This document shows positions 43,595 through 52,315 of a DNA stretch of 64,000 nt, piece by piece. The notes beneath the pieces are model-generated. The model was not told the origin of the DNA and did no database searches. It saw nothing but the letters and a program-made list of their open reading frames with translations. A program made the position numbers and the translations under genes. This stretch comes from Candidatus Ribeiella danica. GTDB lineage: Bacteria > Chloroflexota > Chloroflexia > Chloroflexales > Roseiflexaceae. The stretch spans positions 1,054,001-1,118,000 of the forward strand of contig JADKFS010000001.1 in assembly GCA_016717335.1 (NCBI GenBank), given 5' to 3'. Numbering within the stretch: the stretch's first letter is position 1; every line of letters begins with the position of its first letter.

Positions 43595-44341
43595 TCACGC
43601 ATCGCGGCGCGCGAGCAGCAGGACCGACAGGCCGGCCGGGAAAGAGCGACCGCGCGCGAGCCAGGCCGCCTCGGCCGCGAGCGGCCAGCGCAGCGCCGCG
43701 TTGACAAGCGGCGGCGGCAGGATCAGCTCGGAGCGGTGCCGCGCAAGCTGCGGCGTCACGCGCTCCAGCATTCGCTTCGTCAGGGCCAGCGCCAGCAGCA
43801 GGCTGTTGGCGTACGAGCAGCGCTCGACGACGAACCCGCACGACTCGCTCAGCGCGCGCGCCTCCCTGCGCGTGTAGCGGCGGCGGGTATGGACCGCCCG
43901 ATCGTGCTGGCCGCGCAGAAAATCGTAGGCCGGCAGGCGCAGCAGCAGGCGCCCGCCGGGGCGCAGCACGCGCCACGACTCGGCCAGCGCGCGCCGATCG
44001 TCGGTCACCGCACGGTGATACAGCACATCGAAGGACGTCACCAGGTCGAAGCTCGCGCCTGCGAAGGGCAGATCCAGAACCGAGGCGCGCGCCAGCGCGC
44101 CCGGAAGCCGCGGCCGACCCAGGGCAAGCGCCTCGGGCGCCAGGTCGACCCCAACCACCGCGCCATACCGCCGCAGCGCGAGCGCGTTGCCGCCGGTGCC
44201 GCAGCCGGCATCCAGGATACGCAGATCGCGCCGCTGCGCGTAGACCTGGTCCAGCAGCGCGCGCACGATCGCGCGCATCCCGGAGTACCACCAGTGGCGG
44301 TCCTCGATCGCCGCCATGATCTCGAACTCTGATCGCTCCAT
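43595..44341 (-). CDS. class I SAM-dependent methyltransferase
   Basis: 248 residues. Begins MERSEFEIMAAIEDRHWWYS, the EDxHWWY motif typical of methyltransferases in glycan and lipid loci. Motif I is ILDAGCGTGGNAL, then GVDLAPEAL, SFDLVTSFDVLYH and LRPGGRLLLRLPAYDFLRGQHD. Probably modifies a sugar or polyprenyl-linked intermediate made by this locus. First gene of the set (methyltransferase, methyltransferase, transporter, glycosyltransferase). Confidence 0.88.
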   Translation of the reverse strand: MERSEFEIMAAIEDRHWWYSGMRAIVRALLDQVYAQRRDLRILDAGCGTGGNALALRRYGAVVGVDLAPEALALGRPRLPGALARASVLDLPFAGASFDLVTSFDVLYHRAVTDDRRALAESWRVLRPGGRLLLRLPAYDFLRGQHDRAVHTRRRYTRREARALSESCGFVVERCSYANSLLLALALTKRMLERVTPQLARHRSELILPPPLVNAALRWPLAAEAAWLARGRSFPAGLSVLLLARRDA

Positions 44342-44424
44342 ATTGGTGTCGACAGACGTGCGCGTTGAGACGATCGCTGCGCCGCCAGCCGCCGCGCAGT
44401 GTACCAGAAGGGACCATGTTCCGC

Positions 44425-44925
44425 AAATAGCGAGTGGGCGGGCGCTGCGCCCCCGGCCCCCCGCCTGCTGCTCGTCACCAGGGCGTGACCTGTCATCTTG
44501 TCATCTTGTCATCTTGTCATCTTGTCACCTTTTCTCCGGGGCGCTGCGCCCCCGGCCCCCCGCCCGGGGGAACCCACGCCGGTTCAAGACGCTCCGCCGC
44601 TTGCTTTTTCCGGGGCGCTGCGCCCCCGGCCCCCCGCCCGGGGGAACCCACGCCGGTTCCCCCGGCCCCCCTCCGGCAAATGATGTCGTCTCCACTTCAA
44701 TGCCAGTGGCGGATGCCTCACACCATTCGGGTACGGCCTGTGCCCCTCCCGCCGTGCGTAAATTCAGCCAGGCATGCGCACCAAGCGTCGAGAAAGAGGT
44801 AGCGCTCTTTTTGGGGTCCAGGGGCGAGAGCCCCGGCCGGGGGGCGGCGGGGTGGCGGCCTACCCCCGCCCGCGGGGGCTCGGGGGGCGCGCAGCCCCCA
44901 GCCGTGGTACGCCGCTTGCCCATCA
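44425..44925. repeat. GC-rich hairpin module, copy C, with heptamer run
   Basis: Contains two copies of a unit ending 'gggggaacccacgccggttc', each with a ggggcgctgcgccccc hairpin, then the core 'cctccggcaaatgatg...ctccacttcaatgccagtgg'. The 'aattcagccaggcatgcgc' segment and 'ttttggggtccaggggcgagagcccc' hairpin follow. A run of tgtcatct heptamers lies at 44491-44530. No gene. A TATAAT at 44929-44934 just after it is the likely -10 box of polX. Confidence 0.75.
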
Positions 44926-44975
44926 TGCTATAATGACGCGCAGAGCGCCTTTTGAAATCGCGCGCCAGTGTGAGT

Positions 44976-46739
44976 ATGGCCGCTGCTTTGACCAACCGTG
45001 AGATCGCCGACGTCTTCTACGCGATCTCCGATACGATGGAGATCCTGGGCGAGGATGCCTTTCGCGCCAGGGCCTATCGGCGTGCCGGCGATGTGATCGT
45101 CGACCTGGCCGCGCCGCTCGCCGCGCTGCGCCAGCGCGGCGAGCTGACCAGCGTCCCCGGCATCGGCAAGGCGATCGCCGACAAGATCGGCGAGCTGCTC
45201 GACACCGGCCAGCTGCAGTTCTACGAGCGCATGCGCGCCAAGGTCCCGGCCGGCGTGCTGGAGCTGCTGCGCGTGCCGAATATTGGGCCGCGCACGGCCG
45301 GCCGGCTCTACAGCGAGCTCGGCATCGCCAGCCTGGCCGACCTCAAGGCCACCGCCGAGTCGGGCCGCCTCAGCGGCGTCAAGGGCTTTGGCCCCAAGAC
45401 GATCGCCGCGGTCATCCAGGGCATCGCCGCGGCCGAGCGCCGCGACCGGCGCACGCTGCTGTTCGACGCGCTGCGCGCGGCCGAGAGCCTGATCGCCGCC
45501 CTGCGCGACGCCGCGCCGGCCGTGCGCGACATGACCTACGCCGGCAGCCTGCGCCGTGCCCGCGAGACGATCGGCGACCTCGACATCCTGGCGGCGACCG
45601 ACGACCCCGCCGGCACCGTACGCGCCTTCGTCGCCCTGCCGCTGGTCGCGGCGGTCGAGTCGTCCGGCGACGAGAAGGCCACCGTCTACCTCCACAATGG
45701 CCTGCAGGCCGACCTGATCGCGCTCCCGCCCAAGATGTGGGGCTCGGCGCTGCAGCACTTCACCGGCAGCAAGGCCCACAGCATTCACTTTCGCGAGCTG
45801 GCGCTCGCGCGCGGGCTGAGCTTCAGCGAGCACGGCTTCAGGAGCATCGCCGACGAGGCCGCGCCGCTCCAGACCTGCGCGACCGAGCAGGAGGTCTACG
45901 CCAAGGTCGGGCTGCCGTGGATGCCGCCCGAGATCCGCGAGGACGTCGGCGAGATCGAGGCTGCCGCGGCCGGCCGCGTCCCGCGCCTGGTCGAGCAGGC
46001 CGACCTCAAGGGCGACCTGCACATGCACAGCAGCTGGAGCGACGGTAAGGCCACCATCCGCGAGATGGCCGAGGCCGCGCGCGCGCGCGGCTACAGCTAC
46101 ATCGCGATCACCGACCACAGCGCCTACCTGGGCGTCACCAACGGGCTCGACGGCGCGCGGCTGCGCCAGCAGGCCGCCGAGATCGCCGCGCTCAACGCCG
46201 AGTACGCGGCTGCCGGCGCGCGCTTCTACATCCTGCGCGGCGTCGAGGTCGACATCACCGCCGACGGCGCGCTGGCGCTGCCCGACGACGTGCTGGCCGA
46301 GCTCGACATCGTGGTCGCGTCGCCGCACGTGAAGCTGAGCCAGCCGACCGAGCAGGCCACCGAGCGGCTGCTGCGCGCCATCCGCAACCCGCACGTGGAC
46401 ATCATCGGCCACCCGACCGGGCGGCTGATCGGCAGCCGCGCCGGCGCCGAGATCGACGTCGACGCGATCGGGCGGGCCGCCGCCGACACCGGAACGCTGC
46501 TCGAGATCAACAGCGGGCCCGATCGGCTCGACCTGGACGCATCGAGCGCCCGGCGCGTGCTCGAGCTTGGCGCCAGCCTGGTCGTCGACAGCGACTCGCA
46601 CCACCCCGACAACCTGCAGTGGATCAGGCTGGGCGTGCTGACGGCGCGTCGCGGCTGGGCCGAGGCCGAGCGAGTCGCGAATACCTGGGATCTGGAGAAG
46701 CTGCTGAAGTGGACAGGACGTGACAAAGTGACAAAGTGA
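44976..46739 (+). CDS. polX: family X DNA polymerase with PHP domain
   Basis: 587 residues from ATG 44976. N-terminal helix-hairpin-helix region: SVPGIGKAIADKIGEL and VPNIGPRTAGRLYSELG. The PolX palm has AGSLRRARETIGDLDILAA (catalytic Asp pair near 200-202). The C-terminal PHP domain starts near 345 with KGDLHMHSSWSDG and includes ITDHSAYLGVTNG, GVEVDI, DIIGHPTGR and DSDSHHP, the metal-binding histidines and aspartates. It fills short gaps in base excision repair, and the PHP part gives Mn-dependent exonuclease activity. The last residues (RDKVTK) and the stop codon come from a heptamer-repeat element. Normal length. Confidence 0.95.
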   Translation: MAAALTNREIADVFYAISDTMEILGEDAFRARAYRRAGDVIVDLAAPLAALRQRGELTSVPGIGKAIADKIGELLDTGQLQFYERMRAKVPAGVLELLRVPNIGPRTAGRLYSELGIASLADLKATAESGRLSGVKGFGPKTIAAVIQGIAAAERRDRRTLLFDALRAAESLIAALRDAAPAVRDMTYAGSLRRARETIGDLDILAATDDPAGTVRAFVALPLVAAVESSGDEKATVYLHNGLQADLIALPPKMWGSALQHFTGSKAHSIHFRELALARGLSFSEHGFRSIADEAAPLQTCATEQEVYAKVGLPWMPPEIREDVGEIEAAAAGRVPRLVEQADLKGDLHMHSSWSDGKATIREMAEAARARGYSYIAITDHSAYLGVTNGLDGARLRQQAAEIAALNAEYAAAGARFYILRGVEVDITADGALALPDDVLAELDIVVASPHVKLSQPTEQATERLLRAIRNPHVDIIGHPTGRLIGSRAGAEIDVDAIGRAAADTGTLLEINSGPDRLDLDASSARRVLELGASLVVDSDSHHPDNLQWIRLGVLTARRGWAEAERVANTWDLEKLLKWTGRDKVTK

Positions 46740-46808
46740 CAAGGTGACAAGGTGACAAGCCGGCTCGAATGTTTCACCTTGTCACCCACTCACCCTCTCA
46801 CCTTGTCA
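46719..46808. repeat. heptamer-repeat hairpin that supplies the polX stop codon
   Basis: Five gtgacaa units on the left, caccttgtcacc...caccttgtcat on the right. The polX frame runs into the left arm and stops at the TGA within a gtgacaa unit. Confidence 0.85.
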
Positions 46809-46821
46809 TTGGAGAATAAGG

Positions 46822-47241
46822 ATGGCGTCGATCTTCGCAAAAATCGTGAGCGGCGATATTCCGGCGTACAAGGTCTACGAGGACCAGGACACACTGGCGT
46901 TTATGGACATTAACCCGGCCGCGCGCGGGCACACGCTGGTGATCAGCAAGGCCGAGCATGCCGACCTGTTCACGATGCCGCCCGAGACCCTGGCGGCCGT
47001 GGCGCGCACCACTCAGCGTGTCGCGCTGGCGCTGCGCGAGGCGCTGCGGCCGGACGGGCTGAACATCATTCAGAACAATGGCGCGGCCGCCGGCCAGGTC
47101 ATCTTTCACTACCACGTCCACGTGATCCCGCGCTGGGAGGGCGATCACGCGGTGCGCCTGTGGCGGCCGCAGGCCGGCGACCAGAGCGAGCTGCAGGCGC
47201 TGGCCGAGCAGCTCCGCGCGGCCGTTCAAACGGTATCCTGA
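46822..47241 (+). CDS. HIT-family nucleotide hydrolase
   Basis: 139 residues. IFAKIVSGDIPAYKVYEDQD opens the domain, and FHYHVHVIPRW near residues 93-103 is the histidine triad (HxHxH). It hydrolyses nucleotide phosphoramidates such as AMP-amino acids (Hint branch). It has GGAGAATAAGG before the ATG. It lies 82 bases after polX with a heptamer hairpin between, and 36 bases before the next gene. Confidence 0.93.
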   Translation: MASIFAKIVSGDIPAYKVYEDQDTLAFMDINPAARGHTLVISKAEHADLFTMPPETLAAVARTTQRVALALREALRPDGLNIIQNNGAAAGQVIFHYHVHVIPRWEGDHAVRLWRPQAGDQSELQALAEQLRAAVQTVS

Positions 47242-47277
47242 TGGGTCGAGGATTCGCAGCACGATAGGGGAGGCCCC

Positions 47278-48300
47278 ATGAGCGACACATTCCAGGATGA
47301 CCCAGACACACGACGAGCCGTCGAAGAGTTCAAGCGCATGCTCCGCCAGAAGTCGAAGCAGGAGCGCGAGGCGCTGCTGCGCCAGGCCCGCGACGAGGCC
47401 CTGGCCGAGGAGCTGCAGGAGGAGCGCGAGGTCAGCGAGCGCGAGGCCGCCGCGCTGCGCGATAACCTGCGGCGCGACAGCCCGCAGGAGGAGGCCGCGC
47501 GCGCGCGCAAGCAGGCCACGTCGGCCGCGCTGCTGCTGATCATGCTGCTGCTGATCCTCTGGCTGATCGCCGCGGCGATCGGGCGCAGCGACATCCTGCG
47601 CTTCCCGGGCGCGCAGCCGCTCGCCCCGACGCTGCAGCCGCGGCTGAGCGAGGACGACAGCGGCATCTCCGTCGCCATGGCCAACGCGCGCGAGACGGCG
47701 GCTGCCGACATGGCGCCGATCGGCAGCCTGGCCACGCCGATCCCCCAGATCGACAGCCTGTTTCAGCCCTACTACGACCAGCACGGCGGCGAGCGGATCT
47801 TTGGGCGCCCGATCAGCCCCGTGCTGGAGGACAGCGGCCGGAAGTTCCAGTGGTTCGAGCGCGCGCGGCTCGAGCAGTGGCCCGAGCACGCCGGGACGCC
47901 TTACGAGATCCAGGGCGGGCTGCTCGGCTACGAGTTCACCAGCGGGCTGACGTTCCCAACCCAGGAGTTCTTCGTCAGCCAGCCGGCCGTGCGCTACTTC
48001 CCCGAAACGCGCCACGGAGTCGCCGACCGCTTTCTGCAGTTCTGGGATTCAGCGGGCGGCATGAGCGTGCTGGGCTACCCGATCAGCGAGCAGCTCCAGG
48101 AGGTGCTCGCGGACAAGCAGATCCACACGGTGCAGTACTTCGAGCGCGGCCGGATCGAGTATCACCCCGAGAACGCCGGCACGCCGTTCGAGATGCAGCT
48201 CGGCCTGCTGGGCAGCGGGCTCCTGCTCAAAGAGAGCCGGCCGAACCTGATCACGCCGGCTCGCCCCACCAGCGTTCCTCTGCCGGCCTCGGCCAGGTAG
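47278..48300 (+). CDS. membrane-anchored LGFP-like repeat protein
   Basis: 340 residues. Residues 1-75 are a charged coiled-coil segment (EEFKRMLRQKSKQEREALLRQ...), then one membrane helix at about 81-99 (SAALLLIMLLLILWLIAA). From about 155 three repeats of the pattern F-x-Y-x-xHGG-x-x-FG-x-PIS, Q(W/Y)FER(A/G)R(L/I)E, PE-AGTP occur. Chloroflexota proteins often carry such repeats on the outer face, presumably for cell-wall or surface binding; function not established. 36 bases downstream of the HIT gene, so likely cotranscribed. Confidence 0.75.
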   Translation: MSDTFQDDPDTRRAVEEFKRMLRQKSKQEREALLRQARDEALAEELQEEREVSEREAAALRDNLRRDSPQEEAARARKQATSAALLLIMLLLILWLIAAAIGRSDILRFPGAQPLAPTLQPRLSEDDSGISVAMANARETAAADMAPIGSLATPIPQIDSLFQPYYDQHGGERIFGRPISPVLEDSGRKFQWFERARLEQWPEHAGTPYEIQGGLLGYEFTSGLTFPTQEFFVSQPAVRYFPETRHGVADRFLQFWDSAGGMSVLGYPISEQLQEVLADKQIHTVQYFERGRIEYHPENAGTPFEMQLGLLGSGLLLKESRPNLITPARPTSVPLPASAR

Positions 48301-48340
48301 CCGGCGCCCGCGACGATGGGCTGTTCGCGATCGGCCGGAA

Positions 48341-48781
48341 GTGGTGACCAAGGTGCCAGACGAAGCGGAACTCGCGGCGTTCGCCGAGGCGCAGGGCGTC
48401 AGCCTGCCGGCGCTCCGCGCGCTCATCGAAAGCGTGCGCGCCCAGGTCGGCGCAGACCAGCTCTATATCTTCTGGACCACGAGCGGCGCTGGATCCGGCG
48501 GCGGGTCGGCGCGCCGGCGCATGCTACTGGCCTTTGCCACGCCCGACGCGGCGCTGGCATTTGCGCAGCGCAACCGGCTGGCGGGCGGCTCCGAGCGCCC
48601 GCGGCTGCGGCGTCTGCGGCTGCCCCAGCTGATCCAGGCGGTGCTGCGCGAGCCCGCCATCGGCGCGCTGCTGATCGCCGCCGAGAGCGACCCCCGGCCG
48701 CCCCAGGCCGGCCAGCTGCCGCACGGCGTGCGCATCGAGCGCGCCGATCTGCTCCGGCGGCTGTACGAGGCCGCGTCATAA
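48341..48781 (+). CDS. hypothetical protein (146 aa)
   Basis: MVTKVPDEAELAAFAEAQGV opens a helical N-terminus. The middle has a beta-alpha region (LLAFATPDAALAFAQRN; LPQLIQAVLREPAIGALLIAA) that resembles small proteins of unknown function carrying an SseB-like fold, but I cannot assign it with confidence. No membrane segment. The ribosome site is weak. Gap to the PRPP synthetase gene is 116 bases. Confidence 0.6.
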   Translation: MVTKVPDEAELAAFAEAQGVSLPALRALIESVRAQVGADQLYIFWTTSGAGSGGGSARRRMLLAFATPDAALAFAQRNRLAGGSERPRLRRLRLPQLIQAVLREPAIGALLIAAESDPRPPQAGQLPHGVRIERADLLRRLYEAAS

Positions 48782-48897
48782 CGATTTGACAACCCCCCCA
48801 TTGTATGTTTCCATGGGCCCTCGTGACTATGCCAGCACTGGCAGTGTCGCCTCCTGCTCCGTCACATGAACTCGCCCTCGACTTTTTCGGAGACAGC

Positions 48898-49890
48898 ATG
48901 AGCAGTCGTTTCGACGAACTACGGATCTTCACTGGAAACGGGCATCCCGAGCTGACGCGGGCGATCTGCCAGCGCCTGAGCATCCCGATGGGGGATATGA
49001 CCGTCACATCATTCGCCAACGATAATATCTTTGTCAAGCTCAACGAGAGCGTGCGCGAGAAAGATGTCTTCGTGGTGCAGTCGCTGGGGCTGCCGCTCAG
49101 CGACCGGATCATGGAGCTGCTGATCATGCTCGACGCATGCAAGCGCGCCTCGGCCGGGCGCGTGACGGCCGTGCTCCCGTACTACGCCTACGGCCGCACC
49201 GACAAGCGCGACCAGCCGCGCGTGCCGATCACGGCGCGACTGCTGGCCGATCTCATCCAGGTCGCCGGCGCGCAGCAGCTGATCACGCTCGACCTGCACG
49301 CCGGGCAGATCCAGGGCTTCTTCAACATCCCGGTGGACGAACTGAGCGCCGTGAACCTGCTGGTGCGCCACTTCAGCGAGCGCAACTGGGACGACGCGGT
49401 GGTCGTCTCGCCCGACCTGGGGTTCGCCAAGCGCGCCCGCAACTTCGCCGAGCAGCTGGGATTGCCGCTGGCGATCGTTGAGAAGCGCCGTATCCAGCAT
49501 CTGGAGCACTCCGACGAGGCGCAGGGCCGCGTCGAGGCCCGCACGCTGATCGGGGATGTGACCGGCAAGCGCTGCATCCTGGTGGACGACGAGATCCTGA
49601 CCGGCGGCTCGATGATCGAGGCCGCCGATCTGCTCATGGCCCACGGCGCGCGCGAGGTCTACGCCGCGGTGGTGCACGCGGTGCTGGCCGGCAATACGCT
49701 CGAGCGCCTGTCGCGCAGCGCGATCTCCGAGCTTGTCACCACCGACAGCCTGCACCTACCGGACGCGAAGACGACGCCGTTTCTGCGGGTGCTCTCGGTC
49801 GCGCCGCTGCTGGCCGAGGTGATCCAGCGCATCCACAGCGGCGTCTCGATCGATACGATCTTCCGGCGCCGCAGCCCCACCTTTAGCTGA
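48898..49890 (+). CDS. prs: ribose-phosphate pyrophosphokinase
   Basis: 330 residues from ATG 48898 (MSSRFDELRIFTGNGHPELT), with CGGAGACA upstream; longer frames lack family similarity. ATP-site residues are in the flexible-loop region YYAYGRTDKRDQPRVPIT. The PRPP-synthetase signature DLHAGQIQGFFNIPVD is near residue 131, and the ribose-5-phosphate loop reads VDDEILTGGSM near 227 (commonly VDDMIDTGGT). It makes PRPP for nucleotide, histidine and tryptophan synthesis. The slightly long C-terminus (IDTIFRRRSPTFS) is normal variation. Confidence 0.93.
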   Translation: MSSRFDELRIFTGNGHPELTRAICQRLSIPMGDMTVTSFANDNIFVKLNESVREKDVFVVQSLGLPLSDRIMELLIMLDACKRASAGRVTAVLPYYAYGRTDKRDQPRVPITARLLADLIQVAGAQQLITLDLHAGQIQGFFNIPVDELSAVNLLVRHFSERNWDDAVVVSPDLGFAKRARNFAEQLGLPLAIVEKRRIQHLEHSDEAQGRVEARTLIGDVTGKRCILVDDEILTGGSMIEAADLLMAHGAREVYAAVVHAVLAGNTLERLSRSAISELVTTDSLHLPDAKTTPFLRVLSVAPLLAEVIQRIHSGVSIDTIFRRRSPTFS

Positions 49891-49892
49891 TT

Positions 49893-49966
49893 GCAGATCG
49901 CAGATCGCAGATTGCAGATTGAGCTGTGACCTAATCTGCAATCTGCAACCTACAATCTACAATTCT
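49893..49966. repeat. heptamer-repeat hairpin (gcagatt family)
   Basis: Left arm of gcagatc/gcagatt units, right arm of aatctgc/tacaatc units; the next gene starts two bases after it. Confidence 0.85.
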
Positions 49967-49967
49967 T

Positions 49968-51596
49968 ATGCCCGATCCAGAGCTCCCCAGATTGAGCAGC
50001 GGCGAGCTGGTCAGCACGTTCGGCGGCGACCAGGCCGCGCTGCGGCGCTACCGCATCCTGGTCGCGCTGCTGCGCGAGGGCCGGCCGGCCGGCGAGGTCG
50101 CGCGGACCTTCGGGGTGAGCCGCGAGAGCCTGCGGCGGCTGCGCCTGGCGTTTGAGCGCGATGGGCTGGCGGCGCTGCGGAGCCACAAGCGCGGCGGTGG
50201 CCACGTGGCGCGCGGCAGCCCGCTGGCCGAGGCGATCGCGCAGGAGCTTGGCGTCGAGCCGGGCATCGCCGCGCCGGCGCTCTGGCGCAGGGTGCAGGCG
50301 CGCCTGCGCGAGCAGGGGATGGCGGCGCCGCGCAGCACCTTCTACCGGCTGCTGGCCAGGCTGCGGGATGAGGAGCCCGACGCCGGCGATCGCGCGCCGG
50401 TCGGGCTGCTGCGCGATGCGCTCTCCGGACTGGCCGAGGACCCGCCGCTCGCGCTCGGCCGGAGCGAGCTGGCGGCGCTGCTGCTGGCCGACGAGCGCGA
50501 TCTGCTCCAGCGCGGCCGCCGCCTGCGCGACGCGCTGCGGGCCGCGATCACGCGGCTGCGCCCCGCCCAGGCCGGCCCGGTGCTCGACGACCCGCGCTGG
50601 CGGCACTACCTGATCGTCGCCGGCGAGTACGAGGCCGGCGAGGAGCGCGCGGCGCTCCAGACCGCCCTGGCGCTCAGCGCCAGCACCTACAGCCGCGCCA
50701 AGCGCGAGGCGCTGGAGCGCCTGGTCGCCCTGCTGCCGTCCGCGCTGGGCGATCTGCCGCCGGCCGAGCCGCCCGAGGCGCTGATCGCCGCGCCGCCGCC
50801 GCCCGAGCAGTTCGACTACGAGGCCGAGCTGGAGCAGTACGTGGCCCGGCTGCGGCACGGCGGGCTGGCGCTGATCTGGGGGCCGGCCGGGGTCGGCAAG
50901 CGCGACCTGGCGGTGATGCTGGCGGCGCGGCTGCAGGCGCGCGGGCAGAAGGTGATCTGGCACAGCTGCCGCCCGCCCGAGGTCGAGATCAACGCCGGCC
51001 TGCGGCTGCTGCTGGCCCTGGCGGCGGCGCTGGCGCTCGACGGGCGCCACGAGCTGTGGGACATGCTCGCGGCCGGCGAGCCCTCCTCGCTGGCCGAGCG
51101 GCTCGAACTGCTCGCCGCTGGGTTGAGCGGCCGCCGCTGGACTGTCATCGTCGCCGAGAGCCACTGGCTGGCCGGCGACGACGCGGCGCGCGTGCTGGAC
51201 GTGCTCACCGCCGCGCAGGAGCGCCGCGACATCCGGCTCGCGCTGGTCGGCCGGCAGCTGCCGGGCTGGGCCGACCCGGAGCGCTGGCCGGCGCTGCCGT
51301 TCCCCAGCGACACCGCGGCGCGGCGGGTGTTCCTCGCGCGCCTGAGCGACAGCCCGCGCCAGCGGATGGCGCCGACGCAGCCGCTCGCCGGCGGGCTGCG
51401 CGAGCGCGCGATCGACCTGGTCGCCGCCATCCCGATCGAGCTGATCGGCTCGCTCACGGCCGAGGAGATCGAGCAGATCCTGGCAGCGCTCCGCCCGGTC
51501 GAGGCGATCGCCGCGACGCTGCGGGCGGCACCGCGCTCGCCTGCTGCCGACCGGCCAGATGATAAGGAGACGAGGAGACAAAGAGACAAGGCGTAG
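49968..51596 (+). CDS. HTH-P-loop ATPase regulator-like protein
   Basis: 542 residues. Residues 20-65 form a helix-turn-helix of the transposase/resolvase kind (LREGRPAGEVARTFGVSRESLRRL), and 85-130 a second winged-helix-like segment (RLREQGMAAPRSTFYRLLARL). A helical spacer follows. From about 295 comes an AAA/STAND-like NTPase: Walker A GPAGVGKRDLAV, then Walker B-like TVIVAESHWL near 400, and RRDIRLALVGRQLPG. Together this suggests a DNA-binding switch protein, or a diverged transposition ATPase (TniB/IstB-like); no transposase is near. The C-terminal DDKETRRQRDKA comes from a heptamer repeat. No ribosome site is visible, since a repeat hairpin lies just upstream. Confidence 0.65.
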   Translation: MPDPELPRLSSGELVSTFGGDQAALRRYRILVALLREGRPAGEVARTFGVSRESLRRLRLAFERDGLAALRSHKRGGGHVARGSPLAEAIAQELGVEPGIAAPALWRRVQARLREQGMAAPRSTFYRLLARLRDEEPDAGDRAPVGLLRDALSGLAEDPPLALGRSELAALLLADERDLLQRGRRLRDALRAAITRLRPAQAGPVLDDPRWRHYLIVAGEYEAGEERAALQTALALSASTYSRAKREALERLVALLPSALGDLPPAEPPEALIAAPPPPEQFDYEAELEQYVARLRHGGLALIWGPAGVGKRDLAVMLAARLQARGQKVIWHSCRPPEVEINAGLRLLLALAAALALDGRHELWDMLAAGEPSSLAERLELLAAGLSGRRWTVIVAESHWLAGDDAARVLDVLTAAQERRDIRLALVGRQLPGWADPERWPALPFPSDTAARRVFLARLSDSPRQRMAPTQPLAGGLRERAIDLVAAIPIELIGSLTAEEIEQILAALRPVEAIAATLRAAPRSPAADRPDDKETRRQRDKA

Positions 51597-51628
51597 ACGC
51601 TCGCTCTCCTCACCGCCCGTCTCCTTGG
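51561..51628. repeat. heptamer-repeat hairpin that encodes the C-terminus of the HTH-ATPase
   Basis: Left arm of ggagacg/agagaca units, right arm tctcctcaccgcccgtctcc. The host gene reads into the left arm and stops there. Confidence 0.8.
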
Positions 51629-51701
51629 CTCGTGGCCACATCCGCCCGGCACGCCCCTTGCTACCTTCGCCATGGCCATATACAGCCAGAGGAGGTGACC
51701 C

Positions 51702-52256
51702 ATGGCGATGGATCTGCTTCAGAAGTTCTTCGGGACGAACCCGCAGCGCCAGCAGGAGTACGGCGAGTTTCTCGACCGCTACCAGCGCGACCCGGGCAGC
51801 ATCTCGGACGAGGAGGCCGCGCGCCGCTACCGCGAGATGATGCGCAACGCGCCGCCCGACCTGGCCGCCCAGGCCAACGAGCACGCCTTCGGGCAGCTCC
51901 CGCAGCAGGACCGGCGGGCGCTGGCCGACCACTTCCGCAGCGCCAGCCAGGACCCCAACCGGCCGTTCGACGGCTATAGCTACAACGACCCGAACGAGGC
52001 TGCCGACCCGCGCAACCTCGGGCGCATGGCCGGGCGAGCCAGCGAGCAGGACCCGGATCTGCTCGGGCAGCTCGTCGGCCCCAACTCGCCGCTCAACAGT
52101 ACGATCGGCAAGGCCGCGCTCGCGGCAGGCGCCGCGTTCCTGGCCAGCCGCGTGCTGAGCGGCCAGGGCGGCCAGGGCGGCCTCGGCAACCTGTTCGGCG
52201 GCCAGGGCGGCTCGGGCCTGCAGCGCGAGTCGGGCGGGTTCGACAAGCAGGTGTAG
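51702..52256 (+). CDS. hypothetical protein (184 aa)
   Basis: Strong ribosome site (AGAGGAGGTGACCC) before the ATG. Starts MAMDLLQKFFGTNPQRQQEY. It has a helical, acidic N-terminal 100 residues (YGEFLDRYQRDPGSISDEEA), a short hydrophobic stretch at about 145-155 (KAALAAGAAFLASRVL) and a G/Q-rich tail with GGQGG repeats. It resembles small proteins often seen in bacteria with a C-terminal glycine-rich tail, but I do not recognise a named family. Followed by a clear terminator. Confidence 0.7.
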   Translation: MAMDLLQKFFGTNPQRQQEYGEFLDRYQRDPGSISDEEAARRYREMMRNAPPDLAAQANEHAFGQLPQQDRRALADHFRSASQDPNRPFDGYSYNDPNEAADPRNLGRMAGRASEQDPDLLGQLVGPNSPLNSTIGKAALAAGAAFLASRVLSGQGGQGGLGNLFGGQGGSGLQRESGGFDKQV

Positions 52257-52269
52257 CCCTCACCCCCTG

Positions 52270-52301
52270 CCCCCTCTCCCGCCGGGAGAGGGGGTTCTTT
52301 T
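52270..52301 (+). terminator. rho-independent terminator
   Basis: ccccctctccc pairs with gggagaggggg around gcc, then ttctttt. Ends the 184-residue gene ahead of convergent pheT. Confidence 0.85.
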
Positions 52302-52315
52302 AGCCTCCCGATCGG

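Noticed and set aside
48785..48810. Promoter (TTGACA) before the PRPP synthetase gene
   Set aside because: No -10 hexamer at a spacing of 15-19 bases; the C run and TATGTT are 12 bases away.
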